Shown here in pieces: positions 1 to 7,481 of a DNA stretch of 64,000 bases (position 1 is its first letter; each line of letters begins with the position of its first letter). The stretch is taken from the NCBI GenBank assembly GCA_020444075.1, contig JAHLLR010000005.1, positions 1 through 64,000 on the forward strand, written 5' to 3'. Under the pieces are notes generated by a model. The model worked only from the letters and a program-made list of their open reading frames with translations, had not been told where the DNA came from and ran no database searches. Position numbers and translations under genes: made by a program. This DNA comes from Deltaproteobacteria bacterium (GTDB taxonomy: Bacteria; Desulfobacterota; Desulfobacteria; Desulfobacterales; Desulfosarcinaceae).

Positions 1-125
1 TCGCCGGTGTCAGTGTATCCATGAATGAGATGTCCACCAGCAGCAGCCAGGTCAACCTGAGTTCCCAGGAGCTTTCCAAGCTTTCGGAGCATTTGAAACA
101 GATGGTAGACCAGTTTAAGATCTAA
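1..125 (+). CDS. Methyl-accepting chemotaxis protein, C-terminal end (partial)
   Basis: The first 41 codons (frame starting at base 3) are the end of a longer gene and stop with TAA at 123-125. The visible residues are Ser/Gln/Leu-rich amphipathic helix (MSTSSSQVNLSSQELSKLS), the pattern at the end of the cytoplasmic coiled coil of chemoreceptors. The nearby terminator supports a true gene end. Only the tail is seen, so the sensory domain is unknown. Confidence 0.6.
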   Translation, partial: AGVSVSMNEMSTSSSQVNLSSQELSKLSEHLKQMVDQFKI

Positions 126-136
126 ACGACATTACC

Positions 137-176
137 AGCAGCGGGAACATTTCAAGACCGGTTCCCGCTGCTTTTT
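137..176 (+). terminator. Rho-independent terminator after the chemoreceptor
   Basis: A perfect 12-bp inverted repeat (AGCAGCGGGAAC at 137-148, GTTCCCGCTGCT at 161-172) is followed by TTTTT. It lies 11 bp after the stop codon of the upstream gene. Confidence 0.85.
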
Positions 177-213
177 GATTGTCGCTCCGGAACATGAACA
201 TGGAAACACGCCA

Positions 214-1498
214 CGACAGTTCGAACCCAAGCTTCGGGTTACCAATGAGGGACACCGTCGTCTGATTCAGTGGTCCAATGCAATAGCGCAGGACCGGATG
301 GAAAGGTTGAATTTATTGTTTGCGCGGGGCTCGACATCACCGATCAAAAGCCACAGAGAATGCCTTGCGACAAAGTGAATCCCAGTTTGAAGCCGTCTTC
401 AATCAAACTTACCAGTTCACCGGCATCCTTTCACCAGAAGGAACCATCCGAAATGTCAACCAGTCCGCCCTTGATTTTGCCGGTGTCAGAGAGGTGAAAC
501 TGGTTGGCCTGAAATTCTGGGAAACACCTTATTGGCAGCATTCCGAAGCGATCCAAGCCAAAGTGAAGCATGCCGTTGAACAGGCTGCACTCGGAAAATT
601 TGAACGGATGGAAGTCGATCATATCCGTTTTGACGGAGAAATACGTTGCGTGGACTTCTCCATCAAACCGGTTCGGGACGACGCTGGACAGATCTTTATG
701 CTGATAGCGGAAGGTCGTGATATTACCGATCGCAAAAACGCGGAAGAAGTTCTGCGGCTTTCGGAAAAAAATCGAATTCTGGTGGAGAATGCTCACGATG
801 CTATTTTTATTATCCAAGACGACGTTCTCCAATATGCCAATCAGAGCACGGAGACGTTATTGGGGTATGCAGCTGCGGAGCTTTGTAATACGCTATTTAC
901 CGATTATATCCATCCTGATGACCGGGAAATGGTAATCCGATACCATCAGGAGCAGTTCGAGAGCCGAAAAGCCCCCGGTTATCAGAGTTTCCGTATTCTT
1001 GGACGCTCAATGGCAATATTGTGGGTCGAACTGAACGCCATCCGGATCGATTGGAAGGGGCGGCCGGCAACGATGGGTTTTGCCCGGGACATTACCTCCC
1101 AGAAGAAGATGGAATCGCAACTGCTTCATTCCCAGAAAATGGAGGTCATCGGCACTCTGGCCGGAGGTATCGCTCACGACTTCAGCAACACGTTACAGGC
1201 CATCTCGGCTTTGCGAAGCCCAAGACGGTGAAAAGGCGGTTTCTCTATTCCAACAGCTGAACTCGACGGTTGATTTGATCATCCTTGATCTGAATATGCC
1301 CGGCATGGGTGGTTTGCGTTGCCTTCAGGAAATTAAATCGTTAAACCATCAATTCCGGTTCTGATTGCCAGCGGTCACTCTCCGGAAGGTCAACCAAAAG
1401 CGGTTATTGACAAACTGGCACAGGGATTCGTGAGTAAACCCTATTAGCTTAAGGACATGCTGGAAATAGTAAGGGAAACGATTGATCAGAAGGGCTAA
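214..1498 (+). pseudogene. Decayed PAS-PAS-histidine kinase-receiver hybrid
   Basis: Remnant of a hybrid sensor kinase. A first PAS tail is spread over three frames between about 214 and 380: NEGHRRLIQWSNAIAQD (frame 1), then KVEFIVCAGLDITDQK (frame 3), then ATENALRQSE (frame 2). Frame 2 then stays open to 1231 with two PAS domains (DITDRK and DITSQK ends) and an H-box, AGGIAHDFSN. Right after the H-box the sequence jumps into the middle of a receiver domain (CEAQDGEKAV, phospho-Asp region LIILDLNMPGMGG, frame 3). The whole catalytic ATPase domain is therefore deleted. A further frame change near 1350 leads to VLIASGHSP...GFVSKPY, an in-frame TAG and a short tail ending at 1498. Not expected to be functional. 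Confidence 0.85.
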
Positions 1499-1686
1499 CC
1501 TGTTTTTCCTGCCGGCGATTGAAAAAGTGGCAGTCATTGAGGATGAATTCTGAGTATCGAGTTAAATCGATGCAAGATAGATGATTTGGGTCAAGCATCC
1601 CGACCCTGTACTTGAATTTGCAGAATCACCAAATCAAATGAAATGGTCACAGCTCAAACTAAAACCGCCTAAGGGTGCGCCAAGAC

Positions 1687-1726
1687 AAAAAGGGCCGTTC
1701 ACAAGATATTGTGAACGGCCCTTTTT
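1687..1726. terminator. Perfect 18-bp bidirectional terminator hairpin
   Basis: AAAAAGGGCCGTTCACAA (1687-1704) and its exact reverse complement (1709-1726) flank a 4-nt GATA loop. An A-run lies on one side and a T-run on the other, so it can terminate on both strands. It most likely ends minus-strand transcription coming from the Cache gene. Confidence 0.85.
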
Positions 1727-1782
1727 GAATAAAAACTTAGAGTCGGTCAATGAAATTCGAAAGAATCAGACTGAATGGAAAT

Positions 1783-1911
1783 CTAAATGGCTTTAGGCAG
1801 CAGCCGGCGAGCAAGAACCTCCTGCGCGACTATTTCGGCTGCTGTCCAGATTCCGAGACCCTGGCCGACAGCATAACAGCCAACCGAACCCGCGACGCTG
1901 GGGATGGGCCG
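1783..1911 (-). pseudogene. C-terminal scrap of an unidentified protein
   Basis: Minus strand from 1911 to the TAG at 1783-1785 reads as a protein-like tail with GCYAVGQGLGIWTAAE and ending RRLLPKAI. Its start would lie inside the Cache gene next to it. The Gly/Ala-rich helix loosely resembles the end of FAD-dependent oxidoreductases, but this is only a guess. It is probably the residue of a deletion. Confidence 0.3.
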
Positions 1912-1913
1912 GT

Positions 1914-2399
1914 TTAGAAGAATTCACCCGGTGCCATGACATAGAAACCGGCACCAACAAAATAATTGGTGTCCGGCACCCGATAAATGAAGGTGTGCTT
2001 GGGCTTGGTCACATCCTTGCCGGGAACCGTCCAATCGTATTTGACCCAGCCTTTGCCCTTTTTAGCGGCATTGATGAAGTCTACGAACATCGGTTTTCCG
2101 TTCACATCTTTTGTTTCAATCAATCCATTCGATTTCGTCATTTCAGGATGGATTGGATGGGCCAGCATCCGGCAGTCCATATTCATGAGAAAAACGTAAC
2201 TGACACCATCGTTCCAGACGAAACGGTTGTTCTGGCTTGAAATTTCCTTAATGGCTGTATCGATTCCTTTTGATTTCACTAATTCTGCCGCCTCTTTGCA
2301 TTTCAGAATACAATCATCCCGGGTACCGGCTAAAACGGTGGATACCAGACCGAAAATCAAAAAAAGAACTCCCGCTGCCGCAATTGCATTACGTTTCAT
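1914..2399 (-). CDS. Exported single-Cache-domain protein
   Basis: A 161-residue protein with a clear signal peptide (MKRNAIAAAGVLFLIFGL, cleavage expected after VLAG) and one small-molecule-binding Cache domain of the sCache_2 type. The family core is visible: a helical start (CKEAAELVKSKG), the strand pair FVWNDGVSYVFLMNMDCRMLAHP, the KGKGWVKYDW strand and the closing strand TNYFVGAGFYV. There is no transmembrane or output domain, so it is a free periplasmic Cache protein rather than a receptor. Such stand-alone proteins are thought to bind ligands for partner sensors; here that is inference. It is monocistronic and sits among pseudogenes. Confidence 0.85.
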   Translation of the reverse strand: MKRNAIAAAGVLFLIFGLVSTVLAGTRDDCILKCKEAAELVKSKGIDTAIKEISSQNNRFVWNDGVSYVFLMNMDCRMLAHPIHPEMTKSNGLIETKDVNGKPMFVDFINAAKKGKGWVKYDWTVPGKDVTKPKHTFIYRVPDTNYFVGAGFYVMAPGEFF

Positions 2400-2569
2400 G
2401 TTTGCTCCATTGTTTTTTTTGGTGGGTTATTTTGAACGCCCCTTAATCTCGTTTTCATTTGGTTAAGACTAAGAGACTTTTTATCGGCACTTGTGGAAAG
2501 AACTTTAGAAAGAAATGGTTTTTTTTATCGACGACTTCAAAATCCACTGTATCAATAAGAAATAATTAA

Positions 2570-2854
2570 TTGTCGGCTGTCACAACTTGGGTGCCGGGCT
2601 TGAAAAAACTCATGGCCGGGAGAACCGATACATTTATAGAGGCAGAGGAGATTGGGTTACACTACTTATCCAGCGATAAACATTTTAAAGGCGCTAATAT
2701 CCGTATCGCTGGTGTGCTTTTGGAGTCCCCGGTCCATGCTTATCTGCAACCGGAACACGCCAAACTTGCTTTGCAGTTGTCGACCGTGTTGAAAAAAATG
2801 AAGGATTCATTGAGGCCTGCCAACAGAAAGCCATCGAAGCCTCAGGCGGTGTGA
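2570..2854 (+). pseudogene. C-terminal fragment of a family-3 solute-binding protein
   Basis: About 90 codons resemble the last third of periplasmic amino-acid-type binding proteins (SBP_bac_3): LKKLMAGRTDTFIEAE matches the usual L..GRVD.....E helix-strand, VLLESPVHAYLQPEHAKLA the swapped strand, and LSTVLKKMK the final helix. The usual length is about 250 residues, and the signal peptide and first lobe are missing. The only start in frame is a TTG without a ribosome binding site. Interpreted as the remnant of a deleted gene. Confidence 0.6.
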
Positions 2855-3354
2855 GGTAGGGCTGCATAAAGTGGGTTCAATAACCCCTATAACCACGGAG
2901 CCGAACGGCGATTCTGCCTCTATAATCAACCACACCGTGCCCGTTGCCACGGCTGCATCGCCGGGCACCCCGGGCGGTAAACAGTCTCCAAAACGTGCCG
3001 GTTGGAAGTCTTTGTGGAAAATACGAATTCTGGGTTAAAATTATTAACTGTGGCCTGGTGTTCCGTCAACTGCCAGACTTGGTCTTTATTGACAAGGGAA
3101 TTGCTAAATACCTCATCTTTTCGAGGTTCTCACCGTCGCCTTGATAGATTCGACGCTCATACCCATTTCGGCGGTTGACCGATTGAAGAAGCATGGAAGA
3201 TACGAAACAAAATTCATAAGCCCACTTTCGGGTTTCGGTCCGTTTGCGCCGGCAGGAGACATCCTGCAGGCGGTCCGCCGTAAGTGAGCATGCCGCGTGA
3301 GAGCCGTTTCCAGGCGGCAACGGATCAACGGCCCGATCAAAGGAGGACGGCAGC
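2855..3354. other. Gene-free stretch with degraded coding-like sequence
   Basis: No intact gene. Plus-strand frame 3109-3284 reads as plausible protein (VALIDSTLIPISAVDRLKK, then FISPLSGFGPFAPAGDILQ, stop TGA) but has no start and no family that I recognise. The last bases (AAAGGAGG near 3340) are the ribosome binding site of the ligase pseudogene. Confidence 0.4.
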
Positions 3355-4437
3355 ATGAACGAACCCAGCGTGAATTACGATGTCTTGAGCCCGGTTAAAT
3401 TCCTTGATCGCAGCGCGGCGGTCTATCCGGAAAAAACGGCGGTCGTCTACGGCAGGACCCGCCGGACCTATCGGGAATTTCAGGAACGGGTCCACCGGTT
3501 GGCCAATGCGTTGAAACAAAACGGCATCGGCAAAGGGGACAAGGTCGCCTTTATCTGCCCGAACACGCCGCCTCTGCTCGAAGCCCACTATGCCGTGCCC
3601 ATGATCGGCGCAGCCATGGTCAGCATCACCTTCCGCTTGTCCGCCAATGAGGTGGGCTACATCATCGAACACTCGGACGCCAAGGCCGTGTTTGCGGACA
3701 ACGAGTTTGCGCCAACCGTTCAGCCGGTCATCGGCACACTGAATCAGGTGCAATTCTTCGTCAATATCTGCGACACGAGCGCGGAAGCACCGCTTCCCGG
3801 CACCGATTATGAATCGTTCCTGGCGAGCGGCACCGCCGACCCGGTGGAAATTGCCGTCACGGACGAGCGGGAGGTCGCCGCCATCAATTACACCAGCGGC
3901 ACCACCGGCCGTCCCAAGGGGGTCATGTATCATCACCGGGGCGCCTATCTCAACGCTATCGGCGAAATCGTCATGCGCGGCAACAATGTCATGCTTGGTT
4001 ACTACAAGGATCCGGAAGCCACCCGGACCGCCTTTGACGGCGGCTGGTTCCGCAGCGGCGACCTGGCGGTCATGCACCCCGATGGCTATGCGCAGATCAT
4101 GGATCGCAAGAAGGACATCATCATCAGCGGCGGCGAAAACATTTCCACGGTCGAGATCGAAAATGTCATCTTCCAGCACCCGGACGTTCTGAAAGTGGCC
4201 GTTATCCCGGTGCCGGACCCCAAGTAGGGAGAAGTGCCCAAAGCCTTCGTCGTCCCCAAACCCGGCACCACCCCGACGGCGGAGAGCATCATCCAGTTCT
4301 GCAAGGAGCACCTGGCCCGCTTCAAGGCGCCCAAACTAATCGAATTCACCCAACTGCCCAAAACCGCCACCGGGAAAATCCAGAAGTTCAAGCTCCGTGA
4401 AAAAGAGTGGGAAGGCCGCAAGCGCCGGGTCAATTAA
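3355..4437 (+). pseudogene. AMP-forming acyl-CoA ligase with internal deletion and amber codon
   Basis: ATG with an AAAGGAGG site opens a fatty-acyl-CoA synthetase-like ORF. The N-terminal region and the P-loop YTSGTTGRPKG (about residues 180-190) are intact. After HHRGAYLNAIGE the sequence jumps to IVMRGNNVMLGYYKDPE, skipping roughly 150-180 residues of the adenylation core, with the reading frame kept. It continues GDLAVMHPDGY and DRKKDIIISGGENIS, then hits TAG at 4225-4227 where the family has Trp (PDPK-W-GEVPKAFV). The same frame runs on to the catalytic lysine motif TATGKIQKF and stops at 4437. The deletion removes essential parts, so it is almost certainly dead even if the amber codon were read through. 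Confidence 0.85.
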
Positions 4438-4467
4438 GGGGGTGATGAGGATGTCCATTCTAATTTT

Positions 4468-4622
4468 GATGGCCTCGTAAAAAGTCCCCCAGGTGTCATT
4501 CCCGCGGAGGCGGGTGCACGCAGTGAAGCTTTAGCGCTATCTATAACTATTTGAATCTTATGGATCCCCGTCTTCACGGGGATGACAAAAAACCTGAGAT
4601 CTCGACTTTTTATGATTCCATC
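4468..4622. repeat. MITE-like palindromic element with 19-bp terminal repeats
   Basis: The ends are imperfect inverted repeats: GATGGCCTCGTAAAAAGTC (4468-4486) against GACTTTTTATGATTCCATC (4604-4622), 16 of 19 matching. Inside lie GTCATTCCCGCGGAGGCGGG and its partner CCCCGTCTTCACGGGGATGAC. The GTCATTCCCGCG core is typical of dispersed non-coding elements in Desulfobacterota genomes. It carries no gene. Only one copy was found here. Confidence 0.75.
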
Positions 4623-5003
4623 GAAAGTGTTCTACAAAACTAATAAAATAAGAAATTTTATCATGCTGGTTGAGCCGTTAATTTAATGCCAGCCATCCAC
4701 CATACCCATCCTTCGACGATAAGGGATATTAGGTGAAGCCCAAGTAACTTTGAAACTCTCGGAAGAAAATAACACCTCTTCAAGCGTTTTACCTCAAAAC
4801 ACAATCCGAATTTAACCAGAGTGCAATATTCGAAACATCCTTCACTGGATGATTGTTGTTTTTTGCACACCCCCATGAACCTTCCTCGATTCAATGCGGC
4901 ATCTTCTGTGGTCGATAAATTTAAATAACATATAATATTAATGTCTTAAAATATTTCTTTGTACGCTATTCGGTTTTTGGCATCACAGTTGCTCTGACAA
5001 TAA
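4623..5003. other. AT-rich leader upstream of the riboswitch
   Basis: No coding sequence is recognised. The end is very AT-rich and contains TATAAT at 4931-4936, a possible -10 element for the riboswitch transcript, but no good -35 hexamer is at the right distance, so the promoter is not assigned. Confidence 0.35.
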
Positions 5004-5094
5004 GCTCGATAAAGGCAAACCAGTCGAAAGGCTGGGACGCAAAGCCGCTGGCCTAAACCCATTACATCCGGGAATGGCCGAAGGGTTGCCGAGC
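5004..5094 (+). promoter_or_regulatory. GEMM-I (c-di-GMP-I) riboswitch aptamer
   Basis: The sequence contains the diagnostic GEMM-I core. GGCAAACC is followed by a P2 stem CCAGTC/GGCTGG capped by a GAAA tetraloop (5026-5029), then GGGACGCAAAGCC (5034-5046), then GGCCTAAACC, the tetraloop receptor. The outer P1 helix is GCTCG 5004-5008 with CGAGC 5090-5094. The base just before CAAACC (5015) is G. In my alignment to the Vibrio Vc2 aptamer this is the G that contacts c-di-GMP, whereas cGAMP-preferring variants have A. It is located 64 nt upstream of the start of a secreted adhesin-like gene. Confidence 0.92.
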
Positions 5095-5103
5095 GAAGAC
5101 AGC

Positions 5104-5152
5104 ATCTCTCAAGTCCAAAGCTGATCGCAAGGCGAATATAAACTTGGGAGAT
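5104..5152 (+). promoter_or_regulatory. Shine-Dalgarno-sequestering hairpin (riboswitch expression platform)
   Basis: ATCTCTCAAGT (5104-5114) can pair over all 11 bases (one G-U) with ACTTGGGAGAT (5142-5152), which contains the GGGAG ribosome binding site of the TTG-started gene at 5158. A competing helix, GCGA..CAGC (5092-5102) with GCTG.TCGC (5120-5128), overlaps the 3' strand of P1. Ligand-stabilised P1 would block that competitor and favour hiding the ribosome site. The pairings are visible; the sign of control is inference. Confidence 0.6.
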
Positions 5153-5157
5153 GAACC

Positions 5158-7053
5158 TTGAAACTTTTTTCTCGATCTTTTCTAAACGCTTTCCTCGCGT
5201 CAATTGTATTCATTGCAGTCAGTGTTTCCTTTGCTTACAGTGCGAACGTTACGCTACAGTGGGATGCCAACGATCCGGCACCGGAAGGGTACCGGGTTTT
5301 CGCCCGTGAGGGCAGCCAGAGCTACAACTACGATTACCCCATCTGGGAAAACAACCTCACTACCTGCACGCTGACCGGTCTCACCGAAGGGGTCACCTAT
5401 CATTTCGTCGTTCGTGCATTTGATGGCGGCCTGGAAAGTGCGGACTCTGAAGAAGTTTCCTACACTCCCGCCGATGTTGTATCCAACCAGGCCCCCATGG
5501 CGGTTGCCGGACAGAATCAATCCGTCGATGAAGGCACATCGGTAACTCTGGATGGATCCGGTTCCGGGGACACGGATGGTACGATTGTCGGTTATCAATG
5601 GGTGCAGACCGGTGGACCGGGAATCTCCATCAACAACGCTACCAGCGTCCAGGCATCGTTCACCGCACCGGTTGTCGGAATTGATGGCGGCACGTTGACT
5701 TTCAGCCTGACGGTTACCGATGATGACGGAAGCAGCTCAGTTTCAGCCACGACGGTGAGCGTGCTCAAGTCGTCCAGTACCGATGTCGACGGAGATAATG
5801 TACCTGATATTCTGGACCTGTTTCCCAATGATCCTAACGAGTGGGCAGACAACGATAGCGACGGGACGGGTGATAATCAAGATCCGGACGATGATAACGA
5901 CGGGATGACCGATGTCTGGGAACTTGCCTATGGCCTGGATCCGCTCATCAATGATTCCGCACTGGATGCAGATGGTGATGGCTTGACCAATCTGGCTGAG
6001 TTCCAGGCGGATACCAATCCAACGACAGCCCCGGCCAACACGGCTCCCGATGCACCGGTTATCGATGGTGTTACCCAGATTGAGCGTGTTGACCTTACGC
6101 CCGTGCTTGTCTCCGGTGCTTACTTCGACATCGACAATGATGATCACTATCAATCGCAGTGGCAGATCAGTACTGAACCAGATTTTTCGACACTCATTTT
6201 GGATGAAACCAGCGAGATCCGGCTTACGGCCTACACGGTCGGCGAAATGGTCCTCGATGTCGATACTGTATACTACTGGCGGGTAAGGTTTATCGATGCC
6301 CGTAATGGCACATCGGACTGGTCCCAACCCTCAACGTTTACGACAATCGCTGCCGACGTTGCGGGTGATGCGAATATCGATGGTATCCCGGACGCTCAGG
6401 AGGTCGATGGATCGGTGGATGTAAACGAAAACGGGATTCCCGATTCCCTTGAAGACAACATCATGAGTGTCAATACGGTTGAGGGTCAGACTATTGTCGG
6501 TGTCGAAACCGTTTCCGACGATGTCACGCTGGTTTCGATAAAATCGCTTTCCACGGATGCGATCCCTGACAAATCGGTGAAGATGGGATTCGGCCTGATT
6601 GGTTTCAAGCTGTATCTGCAAAATGGGGTTAAAACCGCAACGGTGAAAATTAATTTTTCAACCAGGGTTCCCAAAGACGCCCAGTTGTACAAATACATAA
6701 CCGACAACGGATGGCAAGTCTACGAAAGTGCAGTTTTCGCCAAAAACGGAAAAAGTGTAACCATATTGCTTGAAGATGGTGGGATGGGTGACGAGGATGG
6801 GATTGAAAATGGGGTAATTGTCGATCCGTCTGGAATTGCATCCACTGAATTGCTGGCAACCGATAGCGCCACTTTAACAACAGGGGGAACTTCCACTGGC
6901 GGTGGTGGCGGTGGCGGATGTTTCATCGGAACAGGGATGGACGATAATATATTGAAAGGGATCGGTTCGAATCCGGCGCTGTGGATCGCCATGATCCTTG
7001 TGCTGACCGGCGCCGTTTTTGCCATTGCATCGCATAGCAGCGATAACCGGTAG
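5158..7053 (+). CDS. Exported multi-domain adhesin-like protein with C-terminal Gly-Cys-TM anchor
   Basis: A 631-residue protein starting at TTG (GGGAG 7 nt upstream). Order: signal peptide (1-28); fibronectin-III-like domain (about 29-105, LQWDANDPAPEGYRVF); PKD/REJ-like beta domain (about 110-203); Asp-rich thrombospondin-3/EF-like calcium repeats (about 208-290, with DVDGDNVPD and DADGDGLTN); a second Fn3-like domain (about 297-398); another Asp-rich linker (DANIDGIPD, DVNENGIPD); a domain resembling choice-of-anchor U, ending DGIENGVIVDPSG; then GGGGGGC, one transmembrane helix and a short polar tail. The C-end resembles Cys-containing sorting signals of the MYXO/JDVT/Synergist-CTERM kind. 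Likely a surface attachment protein under riboswitch control. The domain calls are by eye. Confidence 0.8.
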   Translation: MKLFSRSFLNAFLASIVFIAVSVSFAYSANVTLQWDANDPAPEGYRVFAREGSQSYNYDYPIWENNLTTCTLTGLTEGVTYHFVVRAFDGGLESADSEEVSYTPADVVSNQAPMAVAGQNQSVDEGTSVTLDGSGSGDTDGTIVGYQWVQTGGPGISINNATSVQASFTAPVVGIDGGTLTFSLTVTDDDGSSSVSATTVSVLKSSSTDVDGDNVPDILDLFPNDPNEWADNDSDGTGDNQDPDDDNDGMTDVWELAYGLDPLINDSALDADGDGLTNLAEFQADTNPTTAPANTAPDAPVIDGVTQIERVDLTPVLVSGAYFDIDNDDHYQSQWQISTEPDFSTLILDETSEIRLTAYTVGEMVLDVDTVYYWRVRFIDARNGTSDWSQPSTFTTIAADVAGDANIDGIPDAQEVDGSVDVNENGIPDSLEDNIMSVNTVEGQTIVGVETVSDDVTLVSIKSLSTDAIPDKSVKMGFGLIGFKLYLQNGVKTATVKINFSTRVPKDAQLYKYITDNGWQVYESAVFAKNGKSVTILLEDGGMGDEDGIENGVIVDPSGIASTELLATDSATLTTGGTSTGGGGGGGCFIGTGMDDNILKGIGSNPALWIAMILVLTGAVFAIASHSSDNR

Positions 7054-7108
7054 AACCGGATCGTAAATGCAGTCGTCCAAATTTTAAAGTGAATAACCCG
7101 AACTTCAA

Positions 7109-7147
7109 CGATCCCCCCTTGGCCGGCAGGCAGGGGGGATCGATTAT
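7109..7147 (+). terminator. Terminator after the adhesin gene
   Basis: CGATCCCCCC (7109-7118) pairs with GGGGGGATCG (7133-7142), a perfect 10-bp stem, followed by ATTATTTG. It lies 55 bp after the stop codon. Confidence 0.75.
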
Positions 7148-7419
7148 TTGGAAATGCCTATTCGTCTTTCCCGTATGATTGGCTCCGAATGACGGCATAA
7201 TGCATCGCCGAACAATGCTCCCCCGTTACCTCCCCAACTGAATGATGCCAATCTTGTCCTGAACACTGATCCTCATTGTCAAGATGCATGCTGATCAAGG
7301 GCGACGAAACCATGTGCGGCCATCATCCTGCTTAACTACCCTGTTTGCTGCTTCCGGCAACCGACCAACCCGGTCTTAATCGATACGTAAACCTGACTAT
7401 CGGGGTATCTTCGCTGAAA
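7148..7419. other. Intergenic region between convergent adhesin and sat genes
   Basis: Nothing coding is recognised here. It separates the adhesin terminator from the sat terminator. Confidence 0.5.
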
Positions 7420-7453
7420 AAAAACGGGACGCACCAGAGTGCGTCCCGTTTTT
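7420..7453 (-). terminator. Terminator of sat
   Basis: AAAAACGGGACGCAC (7420-7434) and GTGCGTCCCGTTTTT (7439-7453) form a perfect 15-bp stem with loop CAGA. On the minus strand the stem ends in a U-run. It lies 28 bp downstream of the sat stop. Confidence 0.9.
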
Positions 7454-7481
7454 GAGCTTGCTGTCAGCAGAGATCGGCAGA

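Larger units (their letters stand above)
1499..1913. other. Intergenic region with terminator and a gene scrap
   Basis: No intact gene is visible. It holds the 18-bp perfect hairpin at 1687-1726 and a minus-strand coding scrap at 1783-1911. The remainder (1499-1686) shows nothing recognisable. Confidence 0.5.

Noticed and set aside
3066-3356. 96-residue minus-strand frame upstream of the ligase
   Set aside because: No start signal, no family; overlaps another coding-like frame on the plus strand.
4225-4227. Amber codon read as pyrrolysine
   Set aside because: The deletion in the same gene removes essential sequence, and no pyl genes are in the window; kept only as a check.
4661-4894. 77-residue minus-strand frame between the MITE and the riboswitch
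   Set aside because: No ribosome binding site and no recognisable protein pattern.
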